This document shows positions 52,838-61,556 of a stretch of 64,000 bases of DNA, piece after piece. The notes under the pieces are model-generated. The model worked only from the letters and a program-made list of their open reading frames with translations. It did no database searches and was not told the origin of the DNA. Made by a program: the position numbers and the translations under genes. The DNA is from Pseudomonas sp. AN-1 (lineage in GTDB: Bacteria; Pseudomonadota; Gammaproteobacteria; Pseudomonadales; Pseudomonadaceae), in NCBI RefSeq assembly GCF_034057115.1, contig NZ_CP139195.1, positions 744,001-808,000 of the forward strand. The letters are read 5' to 3'. Every line of letters starts with the position of its first letter. Position 1 is the first letter of the stretch.

Positions 52838-53911
52838 TCACTGCGCCGGCACCGGCCAGCGCGGGTAGTCGAGGTAGCCGCGCGGCCCTGCGGTGTACAG
52901 CGAGCCGCGGTCGAAGCCGGCCAGCGGTGCGTTGACGCGCAGGCGCTCTGCCAGGTCCGGGTTGCCGATGTAGTGACGGGCGAAGGACACCGCCTCGCCC
53001 TGCCCGGCCTCGATGGCCTGGCGCGCGCTGTGGCCGTCGAAGCCGTCGTTGAGGATCAGCGCGCCCGGGAAATGCGCGCGGGCCAGGGCGAAGGCGTCCA
53101 GCCCGGCGACCGGCGAACGCATCACGTGCAGGTAGGCCAGGCCCAGCGGGGCGATGGCGTCGAGCAGCGCCGCCGCGGTGGCGGCCGGATCGCTGTCCAC
53201 GCTGTCGTTGTAGGGGTTGCCGGGGCAGATGCGCAGGCCGACCCGGCCCGGGCCGATGGCCTCGGCCATGGCGGCGAGCACCTCGGCGGGGAAGCGCACG
53301 CGGTTTTCCACGCTGCCGCCGTACTGGTCGGTGCGCTGGTTGCTGCCTTCGGCCATGAACTGCATCGGCAGGTAGCCGCTGGTGCAGTGCAGCTCGACGC
53401 CGTCGAAGCCGGCGGCGCGGGCATTGCGCGCGGCCTGGGCGAACTCGGCGATCACCTCCTGGACCTCGGCGGTGCTCAGCTCCACGGGCTCGTCGGTGTC
53501 GACCATGCCGGCAACGTCGCTGAACAGCTGGGTGCGCGCGCGCAGCGCCGAGGGCGCCACGGTCGGCGCGCCGGCCGGCTTGTTGTGGTGGCTGGCGACC
53601 CGGCCGACGTGCATCAGCTGCAGGACGATGCGCCCGCCGGCGGCGTGCACCGCCTGGGTGACGCCGCGCCAGGCGGCGATCTGCGCGGCGCTGTAGATGC
53701 CCGGGGTGCGGCAGTAGCCGAGACCGGCGGCCGAGGGTGCGGTGCCCTCGGCGACGATCAGGCCGGCGCTGGCGCGCTGGGCGTAGTACTCGACCATGTC
53801 GAGGGTCGGCATGCCGTCGGCGGCGGCGCGGCTGCGCGTCATCGGCGCCATCACCACGCGGTTGGCCAGTTCGATGTCGCCGAGGCGAACGGGTTGGAAC
53901 AGCGGATTCAT
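52838..53911 (-). CDS. Old-yellow-enzyme-family reductase
   Basis: A 357-aa TIM-barrel flavoprotein: LFQPVRLGDIELANRVVMAPMTRSRA, QLMHVGRVASHHNKPAG, FDGVELHCTSGYLPMQFM and NQRTDQYGGSVENRVRFPAEVL, all standard OYE segments. The usual HxAHGYL is replaced by HCTSGYL, an unusual active-site region. ATG 53911 follows AGGAGG; residues before it are not family-like. OYEs reduce activated C=C bonds; in this operon a steroid enone is the likely substrate (inference). Confidence 0.88.
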   Translation of the reverse strand: MNPLFQPVRLGDIELANRVVMAPMTRSRAAADGMPTLDMVEYYAQRASAGLIVAEGTAPSAAGLGYCRTPGIYSAAQIAAWRGVTQAVHAAGGRIVLQLMHVGRVASHHNKPAGAPTVAPSALRARTQLFSDVAGMVDTDEPVELSTAEVQEVIAEFAQAARNARAAGFDGVELHCTSGYLPMQFMAEGSNQRTDQYGGSVENRVRFPAEVLAAMAEAIGPGRVGLRICPGNPYNDSVDSDPAATAAALLDAIAPLGLAYLHVMRSPVAGLDAFALARAHFPGALILNDGFDGHSARQAIEAGQGEAVSFARHYIGNPDLAERLRVNAPLAGFDRGSLYTAGPRGYLDYPRWPVPAQ

Positions 53912-53921
53912 GGTGGCCTCC

Positions 53922-54554
53922 TCAGCGCACGCGGATCTTCGGAGCACCGGCACCGCGGCGCAGGGTGGCGAGGAAACCTTCCAGCGGCGCCGGCTCGGCG
54001 ACCTCGGGCAGGGTTTCCTTGTCCGGGCGCGCGGCCCAGAACTCGCTCCAGGAGGGGAACAGGTCGTGGAAGGTGCCGTGATAGGGCTCGCGGCCGGGCC
54101 AGCGCATCTTGCGCTGGCCGATCGGCGGCTTGTTGAGGTCGGTGGCGTACCAGTAGCAGGGCAGACGGCGGCGGAAGTACCAGCGGCCGTCGATGCGCTC
54201 GTAGTCGTCCCAGTAGAGCATCTGCATGATCACCCACTCGGGGCCGGTCTCGTGCTCGTTCTTCGAATACACCACGCCGGTGGCGTGGTCGGCGTCGACG
54301 AACTCGATGATGTGCTGACCGAGGTGGTGCGAGGTGCCGTCGAACTGGTTGCGCAGGGTGTCGTCGAGCCAGCTCTTGAGGTGGGCGCGGCCGACCTTGT
54401 CGCGGCCGACACGGATGTCCGGGGCGAACAGGTTGACGTGGGAGTCGAGGTCGCGCATGTCCAGCGACAGCGAATACTTGCCGGCCAGCTGGCGGATTTC
54501 CTCGATGGATTCGAGGCGGTCCAGGCGCGCGGCGAGGCTGTTGTTGTTGTCCAT
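53922..54554 (-). CDS. SnoaL-like protein, possible steroid dehydratase
   Basis: A 210-aa NTF2-fold protein: LDRLESIEEIRQLAGKYSLSLDMRDLDSHVNLFAPDIRV, HHLGQHIIEFVDADHATGVVYSKNEH and the RIDGRWYFRRRLPCYWYATD block. The SnoaL-like/NTF2 group includes bile-acid 7-alpha-dehydratases (BaiE type) and steroid isomerases. Between an OYE and an SDR, dehydration of a ring hydroxyl is a reasonable guess. Length is longer than BaiE (about 166 aa) by a C-terminal proline-rich extension. Confidence 0.75.
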   Translation of the reverse strand: MDNNNSLAARLDRLESIEEIRQLAGKYSLSLDMRDLDSHVNLFAPDIRVGRDKVGRAHLKSWLDDTLRNQFDGTSHHLGQHIIEFVDADHATGVVYSKNEHETGPEWVIMQMLYWDDYERIDGRWYFRRRLPCYWYATDLNKPPIGQRKMRWPGREPYHGTFHDLFPSWSEFWAARPDKETLPEVAEPAPLEGFLATLRRGAGAPKIRVR

Positions 54555-54623
54555 TGGGGTGCCCTTGCTGCGGGTGATTCGGCCCCGCGCGGGCCAGCCG
54601 CCGCGCGCGGGGGGCGCGTGGCC

Positions 54624-55397
54624 TTATTCGAGTACGGTGTAGAGGTCGGAGCTGCGCCCGCCGTCCACGGTCAGGCAGGCGCCGGTGACGTAGGAGGCTT
54701 CGTCGGAGGCGAGGAACAGGATGGCGTTGGCCAGCTCCACCGGCTCGCCGACCCGACGCATCGGGATCAGCTTCTCGGTGTTGGCGCGGCCCTTGTCGTC
54801 GGCCAGCATGCCGGCGGTGGCCGGGGTGGCGACCACGCCGGGGATCACCACGTTGCAGCGGATGTTGGCGGCGGCGCCCTCGGAGGCGGCGGCGCGGCTG
54901 AAGTTGATCACTGCGGCCTTGGCCGCCGAGTAGCCGGCCATCCAGGCGGTGCCGAACAGGCCGCAGATCGACGCCAGGTTGACGATGGAACCGCCGCCCT
55001 GCTGCTGCATCAGGCGCATCGCGGTGCGGGTGCCCCAGAAGGTGCCGTCCACGGTGGTGGAGAAGTTGCCGTGCCAGGTGGCGGTGTCGGTGCCGGTGAT
55101 GGCGCCCCAGCTGTAGGCCATGGCGTTGTTGACCAGGATGTCCAGGCGACCGTGGCGCTGGGCCGCCGCCTCGATGGCGGCGACGAAGGCCTGCTCGTCG
55201 CTGACGTCGGCGACCACGCACTCGGCGTTGCCGCCCTTGTCGCGGATCGCCGCGACCACCGCTTCCAGCGGCTCGGCGCGACGGCCGCAGATGACCACGG
55301 TGGCGCCTTCCTCGGCGAAGCGGTGGGCGGTGGCCTCGCCGATCCCCGAACTGCCGCCGGTGATGAAGGCGACCTTGCCTGCAAGACGTGCTGTCAT
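54624..55397 (-). CDS. SDR, hydroxysteroid dehydrogenase-like (1)
   Basis: A 257-aa classical SDR: ITGGSSGIGEATA, VNNAMAYSWG (NNAG variant), NLASICGLFG, the YSAAK pair, PGVVATP and TVDGGRSSDLYTVLE. The family oxidises or reduces ring hydroxyls with NAD(P). It follows the second SDR by 13 bp in the same operon. Position specificity cannot be read from sequence. Confidence 0.85.
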   Translation of the reverse strand: MTARLAGKVAFITGGSSGIGEATAHRFAEEGATVVICGRRAEPLEAVVAAIRDKGGNAECVVADVSDEQAFVAAIEAAAQRHGRLDILVNNAMAYSWGAITGTDTATWHGNFSTTVDGTFWGTRTAMRLMQQQGGGSIVNLASICGLFGTAWMAGYSAAKAAVINFSRAAASEGAAANIRCNVVIPGVVATPATAGMLADDKGRANTEKLIPMRRVGEPVELANAILFLASDEASYVTGACLTVDGGRSSDLYTVLE

Positions 55398-55410
55398 CGT
55401 TCTCCCCTCC

Positions 55411-56148
55411 TCAGATGAAGGCCATGCCGCCGTTGACGGCGATGTTCTGGCCGGTGATGAAACTGGCGTCGTCGCTGGCCAGGAAGGCCGCCACGGCGGC
55501 GATCTCGGCCGGCTCGCACATGCGGCCGAGCGGGATGGCCTTGACCATGCTCTGCATCCAGTCGTCGGGAATGCCGGCCATCATCGGGGTGTTGGTCGGA
55601 CCGGGAACTATGGTGTTGACGCGGATCCGGCTGGGCGCCAGCTCGCGGGCCAGGCTGCGGGTCAGGCCCATCACGCCGGCCTTGGCGGCGCAGTAGTGGC
55701 TCGGCCCCTCGCCGGAGATGGCGGCGGTGCTCGACAGGTTGACGATCACCCCGCCCTCGCCGCCCTGGTGCATCAGGCGCGCGGCCTCGCGGCTGCACAG
55801 GAACACGCCGGTGAGGTTGACGCCGATGACCCGCTGCCAGTTCTCGTCGGGGGTATCGAGGAAGGCATCGACCGAGCCGATGCCGGCGTTGTTGACCAGT
55901 ACGTCGAGACGGCCGAAGCGCTCGACCACGGCAGCCATGGCCGCCGCCACCGAGGCGCTGTCGGCCACGTTGCAGGCCAGCGCCAGGGCGCTGCCACCGG
56001 CCAGGCCCTCGATGGTCGCGCGCGCGGCATCCAGGTTGATGTCCGCCGCCACCACTACGGCGCCCTCCTCGGCGAAGCGGCGCACCATCGCCCGCCCCAT
56101 GCCCTGCCCCGCTCCGGTGACGAAGGCCACCTTGTTCACCAGCTTCAT
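55411..56148 (-). CDS. SDR, hydroxysteroid dehydrogenase-like (2)
   Basis: A 245-aa SDR: VTGAGQGMGRAMVRRF, NNAGIGSVDAFLDT, NLSSTAAISG, YCAAK pair, VPGPTNTPMMAG and VNGGMAFI. ATG 56148 has GGGAGAA upstream, although the frame is open to 56349. It is the first gene of the seven-gene leftward operon that ends with the MBL protein, and sits behind the most symmetric copy of the steroid dyad. A hydroxysteroid dehydrogenase role is inferred from context. Confidence 0.85.
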   Translation of the reverse strand: MKLVNKVAFVTGAGQGMGRAMVRRFAEEGAVVVAADINLDAARATIEGLAGGSALALACNVADSASVAAAMAAVVERFGRLDVLVNNAGIGSVDAFLDTPDENWQRVIGVNLTGVFLCSREAARLMHQGGEGGVIVNLSSTAAISGEGPSHYCAAKAGVMGLTRSLARELAPSRIRVNTIVPGPTNTPMMAGIPDDWMQSMVKAIPLGRMCEPAEIAAVAAFLASDDASFITGQNIAVNGGMAFI

Positions 56149-56212
56149 GTGCGTTCTCCCGCAAGCGAATGTTCGGCGCGGCGGGGGAAGTCCCGCAGCG
56201 ACCACGGGGCTC

Positions 56213-56258
56213 ATGATTGGCGGCGGGCGGCGGGGGGGCATCGTCCGATTTGACGATG
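56213..56258 (-). promoter_or_regulatory. Steroid-regulon promoter of the SDR-OYE-fadD operon
   Basis: CATCGTC-AAATCG-GACGATG (56239-56258) is a perfect 7-bp inverted repeat. On the minus strand AATCAT (56213-56218) follows exactly 20 bp later. The divergent MFS operon has no obvious -10 at the same distance on its side, but the symmetric dyad could serve both directions. Confidence 0.6.
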
Positions 56259-56326
56259 CCCGTGACGGGGGGCAAAGCGGAGCCTCTCGCTCAACTTCTG
56301 CAGAAGAACAACAAGAGGATCTGCCC

Positions 56327-57661
56327 GTGAACTCACCTGCGCGTGTCACCTGGCGTAGCCACTACGCCCTGGCGGTACTGACCGTCATCTACGTGTTCAA
56401 CTACATCGACCGGCAGTTGATGGCGATCCTCATCGAACCGGTGAAGGCCGAGTTCGCCATCTCCGATACCCAGATAGGCCTGCTCTCGGGACTGACCTTC
56501 GCGCTGTTCTTCACCCTGTTCGGCTTCCCGCTCGGCCGGCTGTCCGACCGCATCGGCCGCAAGCCGGTGATCGTCATGGCCTGCATCGGCTGGAGCGTGA
56601 TGACCATGCTCTGCGGCCTGGCCGGCAGCTTCCTGTTCCTGCTGCTGGCGCGCATCGGCGTGGCCATCGGCGAGGCCGGCGGCACCGCGCCCTCGGTGGC
56701 GATGGTCTCCGACCTCTACCCGCCGCAGCGCCGCTCCAGCGCGATCTCGGTGCTGATGCTCGGCTCCAGCCTCGGCGCGGTGTTCGGCCTCGGCCTCGGC
56801 GGCTGGATCGCCCAGCACTACGGCTGGCGCGCCGCGTTCGTGGTCCTTGGCGCCCCGGGCATCTTCCTCGCCCTGCTGCTGTGGGCCACGGTGCGCGCGC
56901 CGCAAACGGTCGCGCCGGCCGGCGCCGGCCGCAACCAGGAAAGCTGGCTGCAGACCCTCGGCCTGCTGCTGCAGACCCCGGGCTTCATGTGGATCGTGCT
57001 GACCGGCTCGGCGGCCGCCATCGCCGGCTACGCCATCGGTACCTGGAGCCCGAGCTACCTGATCCGCTCCCATGGCCTGTCGATCAAGGAAGCCGGCATC
57101 CTGGTCGGCGTGGTCGGCGGCAGCTGCTCGGCCATCGGCACCCTCGTCTGCGGCTGGGTCACCGACCGCATGGCGCGCCGCGATTGCGGCTGGCAGATCG
57201 GCGTGCCGCTGCTCGGCACCCTGCTCAGCATCCCCTTCGGCCTGGCCTACTTCCTCTGGCCCGAGGGCGTGGCCTTCAGCGCCTTCGGCATCGGCGTGCC
57301 CATGGCCTTCCTGTTCTACATCCCGTTCGGCTTCTTCGGTACCTGGTGGGCGACCCCCTGCCTGGGCGCGATCAGCCACCTGTTCCCGGCCAACCGCCTG
57401 GCCCAGGCCACCTCGATCTTCGTGATGGGCATGAGCCTGCTCGGCGTCGGCCTCGGCCCGCTGGTCACCGGCATGCTCAGCGACTACTTCACCCCCATCG
57501 CCGGCGGCGAGGCGCTGCGCTACTCGCTGGCCGCCTCGATGTCGCTGCTGGTGCTGGCCGCGCTGTTCCTCGTCCTGGCCCTGCCGCGCTACCGCCGCCA
57601 GTTGCTCGGCCAGCCGTCGCCTTCCAGCGCCGCCTCCGGCGCCACCACCGCTACCGCCTGA
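56327..57661 (+). CDS. MFS transporter of the steroid locus
   Basis: A 444-aa protein with 12 predicted membrane helices: YVFNYIDRQLMAILIEPVKAEFAISDTQIGLLSG, FPLGRLSDRIGRKPVI (MFS loop motif), VAIGEAGGTAPSVAMVSDLYPPQRR and IPFGFFGTWWATPCLG. NYIDR is characteristic of MFS proteins encoded with aromatic and steroid degradation genes. The start is GTG 56327 with AGAGGA upstream. It heads the MFS-hsaD-BaiCD-like-SnoaL operon. Uptake or efflux of a steroid or intermediate is likely. Confidence 0.87.
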   Translation: MNSPARVTWRSHYALAVLTVIYVFNYIDRQLMAILIEPVKAEFAISDTQIGLLSGLTFALFFTLFGFPLGRLSDRIGRKPVIVMACIGWSVMTMLCGLAGSFLFLLLARIGVAIGEAGGTAPSVAMVSDLYPPQRRSSAISVLMLGSSLGAVFGLGLGGWIAQHYGWRAAFVVLGAPGIFLALLLWATVRAPQTVAPAGAGRNQESWLQTLGLLLQTPGFMWIVLTGSAAAIAGYAIGTWSPSYLIRSHGLSIKEAGILVGVVGGSCSAIGTLVCGWVTDRMARRDCGWQIGVPLLGTLLSIPFGLAYFLWPEGVAFSAFGIGVPMAFLFYIPFGFFGTWWATPCLGAISHLFPANRLAQATSIFVMGMSLLGVGLGPLVTGMLSDYFTPIAGGEALRYSLAASMSLLVLAALFLVLALPRYRRQLLGQPSPSSAASGATTATA

Positions 57662-57674
57662 TCAGGAGATCGCC

Positions 57675-58505
57675 ATGTCCGCACAAGACCTTCCGCTGCC
57701 CCTCGGCCACTTCGCCACCCTGCCCGACGGCCTGCGCCTGCACTACCTCGACGAGGGCCAGGGCCCGGTGGTGCTCTGGCTGCACGGCAGCGGCCCCGGG
57801 GCCAGCGGCTACAGCAACTTCAAGGCCAACTACCCGGTGTTCGCCGCCGCCGGCTACCGCAACATCGTCCTCGACCTGCCCGGCTTCGGCCGCTCGGACA
57901 AGCCCGAGGACACCGAGTACTGCCTGGACTTCTTCGTCGCCGCACTGAACGCCTTCCTCGCCACCGTCGGCATCGCGCGCTGCACCCTGGTCGGCAACTC
58001 GCTCGGCGGCGCCATTGCCCTCGGCCAGGCGCTGGCCCATCCGCAGACCGTCGAAAAGCTGATCCTCATGGCCCCGGGCGGCCTCGAGGAGCGCGAGACC
58101 TACTTCCAGATGGAAGGCATCCAGCGCATGGTCGAGGTGTACAGCGCCGGCCCCATGGGCATCGAGGAGATGCGCCAGGTGATGACCCTGCAGCTGTTCG
58201 ACCCCAAGCTGCTCGACGACACCCTGCTCGCCGAGCGCGCCGCGGTGGCCGCCACCCAGCCGCGCAGCCTGTTCGCCGGCATGCGCGTGGCCAACATGAC
58301 CGAACGCCTCGGCGAGCTGACCTGCCCGGTGCTGGCCTTCTGGGGTACGGTCGACCGCTTCAACCCGGTCGGCGGTGCGCTCAAGCTGCTGGACAACACT
58401 CCGCAGGCGCGCTGCCTGCTGCTCAACCGCTGCGGCCACTGGGTGCAGGTCGAGCACACCGAACTGTTCAACCGCAGCTGCCTGGACTTCCTCGGCGAAG
58501 CCTGA
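57675..58505 (+). CDS. hsaD: Meta-cleavage product hydrolase HsaD/TesD
   Basis: A 276-aa alpha/beta hydrolase: LWLHGSGPGASGYSNFKAN (oxyanion loop), TLVGNSLGGAIALG (nucleophile Ser), WGTVDRFNPVGG (Asp region) and LNRCGHWVQVEHTELFN (catalytic His). These match the C-C bond hydrolases HsaD/TesD/BphD. HsaD splits the product of HsaC (4,9-DSHA) into HIP (DOHNAA) and a C5 dienoate. hsaC lies 22 kb away in the other operon. It is 13 bp downstream of the MFS gene. Confidence 0.88.
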   Translation: MSAQDLPLPLGHFATLPDGLRLHYLDEGQGPVVLWLHGSGPGASGYSNFKANYPVFAAAGYRNIVLDLPGFGRSDKPEDTEYCLDFFVAALNAFLATVGIARCTLVGNSLGGAIALGQALAHPQTVEKLILMAPGGLEERETYFQMEGIQRMVEVYSAGPMGIEEMRQVMTLQLFDPKLLDDTLLAERAAVAATQPRSLFAGMRVANMTERLGELTCPVLAFWGTVDRFNPVGGALKLLDNTPQARCLLLNRCGHWVQVEHTELFNRSCLDFLGEA

Positions 58506-58557
58506 ACAATCGAGCCGGGGTGGCGCCGCCACCACCGGCCAGCTAGGGACGATATTC

Positions 58558-60687
58558 ATGACCAGCTTCAACCACCTGCTCGCCCCCGGGCGCATCGGCA
58601 AGCTCGAACTGCGCAACCGCATCGTCATGGCGCCGATGGGCTCCAACTTCGCCGAGGCCGACGGCCACTGTGGCGAGCGCATCCAGGCCTACTACGAGGC
58701 GCGCGCCGCCGGCGGCGCGGGCCTGTTGATCATGGGCGTGTGCTCCATCGCCTATCCGCAAGGCACCGCCGAGCCCTACCAGGTCGGCGTATCCAGCGAC
58801 GACTTCCTGCCCGGCCTGTCCGCCCTGGCCGCTCGCGTGCACAAGCACGGCGCCAAGATCGCCATGCAGCTGCAGCACGCCGGCAAGGTCGCGGTGCGCG
58901 ACATGGCCGAGGGCCGGCCGATCTGGGTGCCGTCGATCCCGCCGGCGCTCAACACCAACATGATGGCGGCGCTGACCCGCGAGGAGCTGGGCACCTTCGT
59001 CAGCTCCAGCAAGCGCCGCGAAGGCGGCGCCGCGATCCGCGTGATGGACAGGGCCGACATCGCGCAGATGGTCGAGTGGTTCGCCGCCGCCGCCGAGCGT
59101 GCCCAGCGTGCCGGCTTCGACGGCGTGGAGATCCACGCCGCGCACAACTACATCATCGCCGGCTTCCTCTCCGCCTACTTCAACAAGCGCGACGACGAAT
59201 ACGGCGGCCCGCTGGAGAACCGCGCGCGCCTGCTCATGGAGGTGCTGGCCGCGGTACGCGCACGGGTCGGCGCCGACTTCCCGGTGTGGCTGCGCCTGGA
59301 CGCCTACGAGCTGCGCACCCCCGGCGGCATCACCCTGGAGGACGCCAAGACCGTGGCAGTGATGGCCGAGGCGGCCGGCGCCGACGCGGTCAGCGTGTCG
59401 GCCTACGCCGCGGTCACCGAGGGCGTGGCCTTCACCGAGGCGCCGCTGGTCCAGCAGCCGGGCGGCTTCCTGGAGTGGGCGACGGCGATCAGGAAGGAAG
59501 TCGGCATCCCGGTGATCGCCGTCGGCCGCGTCGAGCCCGAGGTCGGCGACCAGGGCATCGCCCGCGGCCAGTACGACTTCGTCGCCATGGCGCGCAAGCT
59601 GCTGGCCGACCCCGAACTGCCCAACAAGCTGATCGCCGGCCGCCCGCAGGACGTCCGCCCGTGCATCTACTGCTACGTCTGCGTCAGCCAGATCTTCATC
59701 AACCAGCGGGTCAAGTGCGCGGTCAACCCGCGCACCGGCCACGAGGCCGAGCTGGTCATCGTCCCGACCGCCACCCCGCGCCACGTGGTGGTGGTCGGCG
59801 GCGGCCCGGCAGGCATGGAGGCAGCACGGGTCGCCGCGCTGCGCGGCCATCGCGTCACCCTACTGGAGCGCAGCGACCGCCTGGGCGGCACCCTGTTCTT
59901 CGCCGCCCTCGCCTACGCCGAGAACGGCCGCCTGCTCGACCATCTGGTGGAGCAGGTGCGCAGCCTGCCGATCGAGGTGCGCTACAACAGCGAAGCCACC
60001 TCGCAGCTGCTGCGCGAGCTGGGCGCCGAGACGGTGCTGGTCGCCACTGGCGCACGGCGCGCCGCGCCGGCCATCCCCGGCGCCGAGCAGGACCACGTGT
60101 GGAGTGGCGACGAGCTGCGCCGCCTGCTCACCGGCGACCGCGCCGAGGAGATTGCCAAGCGCAAACTGTCGCTGACCCAGCGGGCGATGATGAAGGCCGG
60201 CAGCCTGGTCGGCGTCACCGACAGCACCGCCGCCATGCAGAAGCTCTCCCACGTGTGGATGCCGCTGGGCAAGCGCGTGGTGATCGTCGGCGGCGGCCTG
60301 GTCGGCCTGGAGCTGGCCGAGTTCCTCATCGAGCGCGGGCGCGAGGTCTGCGTGCTGGAGAGCGGCCCGAGCCTCGGCCGCGAACTGGCCATCGTGCGCC
60401 GTTGGCGGGTGCTGCACGGCCTGCAGGAGCACCAGGCGCAACTGCTCACCGGCGTCGAGGTCCAGTCCATCGGCCGCAGCAAGGTCGCCTATCGCAATGC
60501 CGACGGCGGCAGCGTCGAGGTGGCCGCCGATTCGGTGGTGCTGGCCACCGGCGCCGAGCCGGACGACAGCCTGGCGCGCACGCTGGAAGCCGATGGCTTC
60601 GCCGTCACCCGCCTGGGCGACAGCAACGAGCTGGGCTACATAGAGGGCGCCATGGCCTCCGGCCTGCGCGCCGGCTGCGCGGTCTGA
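58558..60687 (+). CDS. BaiCD/BaiH-like flavin and Fe-S enoate reductase
   Basis: A 709-aa two-part enzyme. An N-terminal OYE-like TIM barrel (residues about 1-370: MAPMGSNFAEADG, QLQHAGKV, EIHAAHNYIIAGFLS, NKRDDEYGGPLENRARL) is followed by a 4Fe-4S cysteine cluster (CIYCYVCVSQIFINQ, with a further Cys in VKCAVNP) and a C-terminal FAD/NADH domain (HVVVVGGGPAGMEAARVAA, RVVIVGGGLVGLELAEFL). This architecture is shared with 2,4-dienoyl-CoA reductase and the bile-acid-inducible BaiCD and BaiH. In context it probably reduces a steroid dienone. ATG 58558 follows AGGGAC. Confidence 0.87.
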   Translation: MTSFNHLLAPGRIGKLELRNRIVMAPMGSNFAEADGHCGERIQAYYEARAAGGAGLLIMGVCSIAYPQGTAEPYQVGVSSDDFLPGLSALAARVHKHGAKIAMQLQHAGKVAVRDMAEGRPIWVPSIPPALNTNMMAALTREELGTFVSSSKRREGGAAIRVMDRADIAQMVEWFAAAAERAQRAGFDGVEIHAAHNYIIAGFLSAYFNKRDDEYGGPLENRARLLMEVLAAVRARVGADFPVWLRLDAYELRTPGGITLEDAKTVAVMAEAAGADAVSVSAYAAVTEGVAFTEAPLVQQPGGFLEWATAIRKEVGIPVIAVGRVEPEVGDQGIARGQYDFVAMARKLLADPELPNKLIAGRPQDVRPCIYCYVCVSQIFINQRVKCAVNPRTGHEAELVIVPTATPRHVVVVGGGPAGMEAARVAALRGHRVTLLERSDRLGGTLFFAALAYAENGRLLDHLVEQVRSLPIEVRYNSEATSQLLRELGAETVLVATGARRAAPAIPGAEQDHVWSGDELRRLLTGDRAEEIAKRKLSLTQRAMMKAGSLVGVTDSTAAMQKLSHVWMPLGKRVVIVGGGLVGLELAEFLIERGREVCVLESGPSLGRELAIVRRWRVLHGLQEHQAQLLTGVEVQSIGRSKVAYRNADGGSVEVAADSVVLATGAEPDDSLARTLEADGFAVTRLGDSNELGYIEGAMASGLRAGCAV

Positions 60688-60751
60688 GCCTGCGGACGCT
60701 GCGGGAACTCCCCGCAGCGTCCATCCTTCATTTTCTCGGAGGATCTTTGCG

Positions 60752-61219
60752 ATGACCGACTCGGCCCTCGCCATCACCAACCTGCTGCACCGCTACGCCG
60801 AAGCCATCGACGCTGGACACCTCGAGGAGGCCGCCGCGCTGTTCCGCCATGCGCGCATCGAGGCTGGCGGCAACGGCACCCTGGACCACGCCGGCCTGCT
60901 TGCCCTGTGGCGGCGGATCATCGTCCTCTACCCCTGCGGCACCCCGCGCACCCGTCACCTGATTTCCAACTCCATACTCGAGATCGACGAGGCAGCGGGC
61001 ACGGCGACCGCGCGCTCCTGCTACACGGTGTTCCAGGCGACCGAGCAGATGGCGCTGCAGGCCATCGCCAGCGGCCGCTACCTGGATCGCTTCGCGCGCC
61101 TCGACGGGCAATGGTGTTTCAGCGCACGGGAATACCGGCTGGACCTGACCGGCGACCTGAGCAGGCATCTGCGAACATCGCCAACGGTGCAGTCCAGGGG
61201 AGCGATGCCGGGCTCTTGA
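60752..61219 (+). CDS. SnoaL-like NTF2-family protein
   Basis: A 155-aa protein with the NTF2/SnoaL fold: ITNLLHRYAEAIDAGHLEEAAALFRHARIE, TRHLISNSILEIDEAAGTATARSCYTVFQAT and DRFARLDGQWCFSAREYRLDL. The conserved Tyr, Asp and His positions resemble small dehydratases or isomerases of this superfamily. ATG 60752 has GGAGGA upstream. It ends the MFS-hsaD-reductase operon, 64 bp after the BaiCD-like gene. A ring-dehydration role beside the BaiCD-like reductase is a guess. Confidence 0.78.
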   Translation: MTDSALAITNLLHRYAEAIDAGHLEEAAALFRHARIEAGGNGTLDHAGLLALWRRIIVLYPCGTPRTRHLISNSILEIDEAAGTATARSCYTVFQATEQMALQAIASGRYLDRFARLDGQWCFSAREYRLDLTGDLSRHLRTSPTVQSRGAMPGS

Positions 61220-61257
61220 GCCCTCGGCTGCTGAAAATTTTCCGCTCCGAAAGGACG

Positions 61258-61291
61258 AAACCCCGACCAGCGTGGCTGGTCGGGGTTTCTG
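61258..61291 (-). terminator. Terminator of the rrn operon
   Basis: AAACCCCGACCAG pairs with CTGGTCGGGGTTT around a 5-nt loop, a 13-bp perfect stem with T runs on both sides. It lies just past the 3' end of 5S rRNA on the minus strand and may also end the plus-strand steroid operon. Confidence 0.88.
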
Positions 61292-61298
61292 TGTAGGT

Positions 61299-61415
61299 GC
61301 TTGACGATGACCTACTCTCACATGGGGAAGCCCCACACTACCATCGGCGATGCGTCGTTTCACTGCTGAGTTCGGGATGGGATCAGGTGGTTCCAACGCT
61401 CTATGGTCGTCAAGC
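61299..61415 (-). rRNA. 5S ribosomal RNA
   Basis: The ends GCTTGACGAC and GTCATCGTCAAGC pair as helix I. The minus strand reads ...GTTGGAACCACCTGATCCC ATCCCGAACTCAGCAGTG..., standard for Pseudomonas 5S. It is about 117 nt long, on the minus strand, after the 23S gene. Confidence 0.95.
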
Positions 61416-61556
61416 AATTCGGTTGGGGCATCGCCATGGCGCTACCCCGAATTGGGCAAGTGATAGTGTATCAGATTCGGTAATTTGCGGTTCTGCAAGC
61501 TTTCGGCCTGTCGCACCCACTGTGATCCTGGGATCGCAGATTGTTTGGGTGTTATA
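61416..61556 (-). other. 23S-5S spacer of the rrn operon
   Basis: About 140 bp with no gene. No tRNA fold is visible. It contains the 23S 3'-flanking processing sequence and short AT-rich stretches. Confidence 0.7.

Noticed and set aside
50801-54136. An 1111-codon open frame on the plus strand
   Set aside because: Antisense to the fadD, OYE and MBL genes, with the Val/His/Gly/Arg-rich composition expected of a complementary-strand shadow; no motif supports it.
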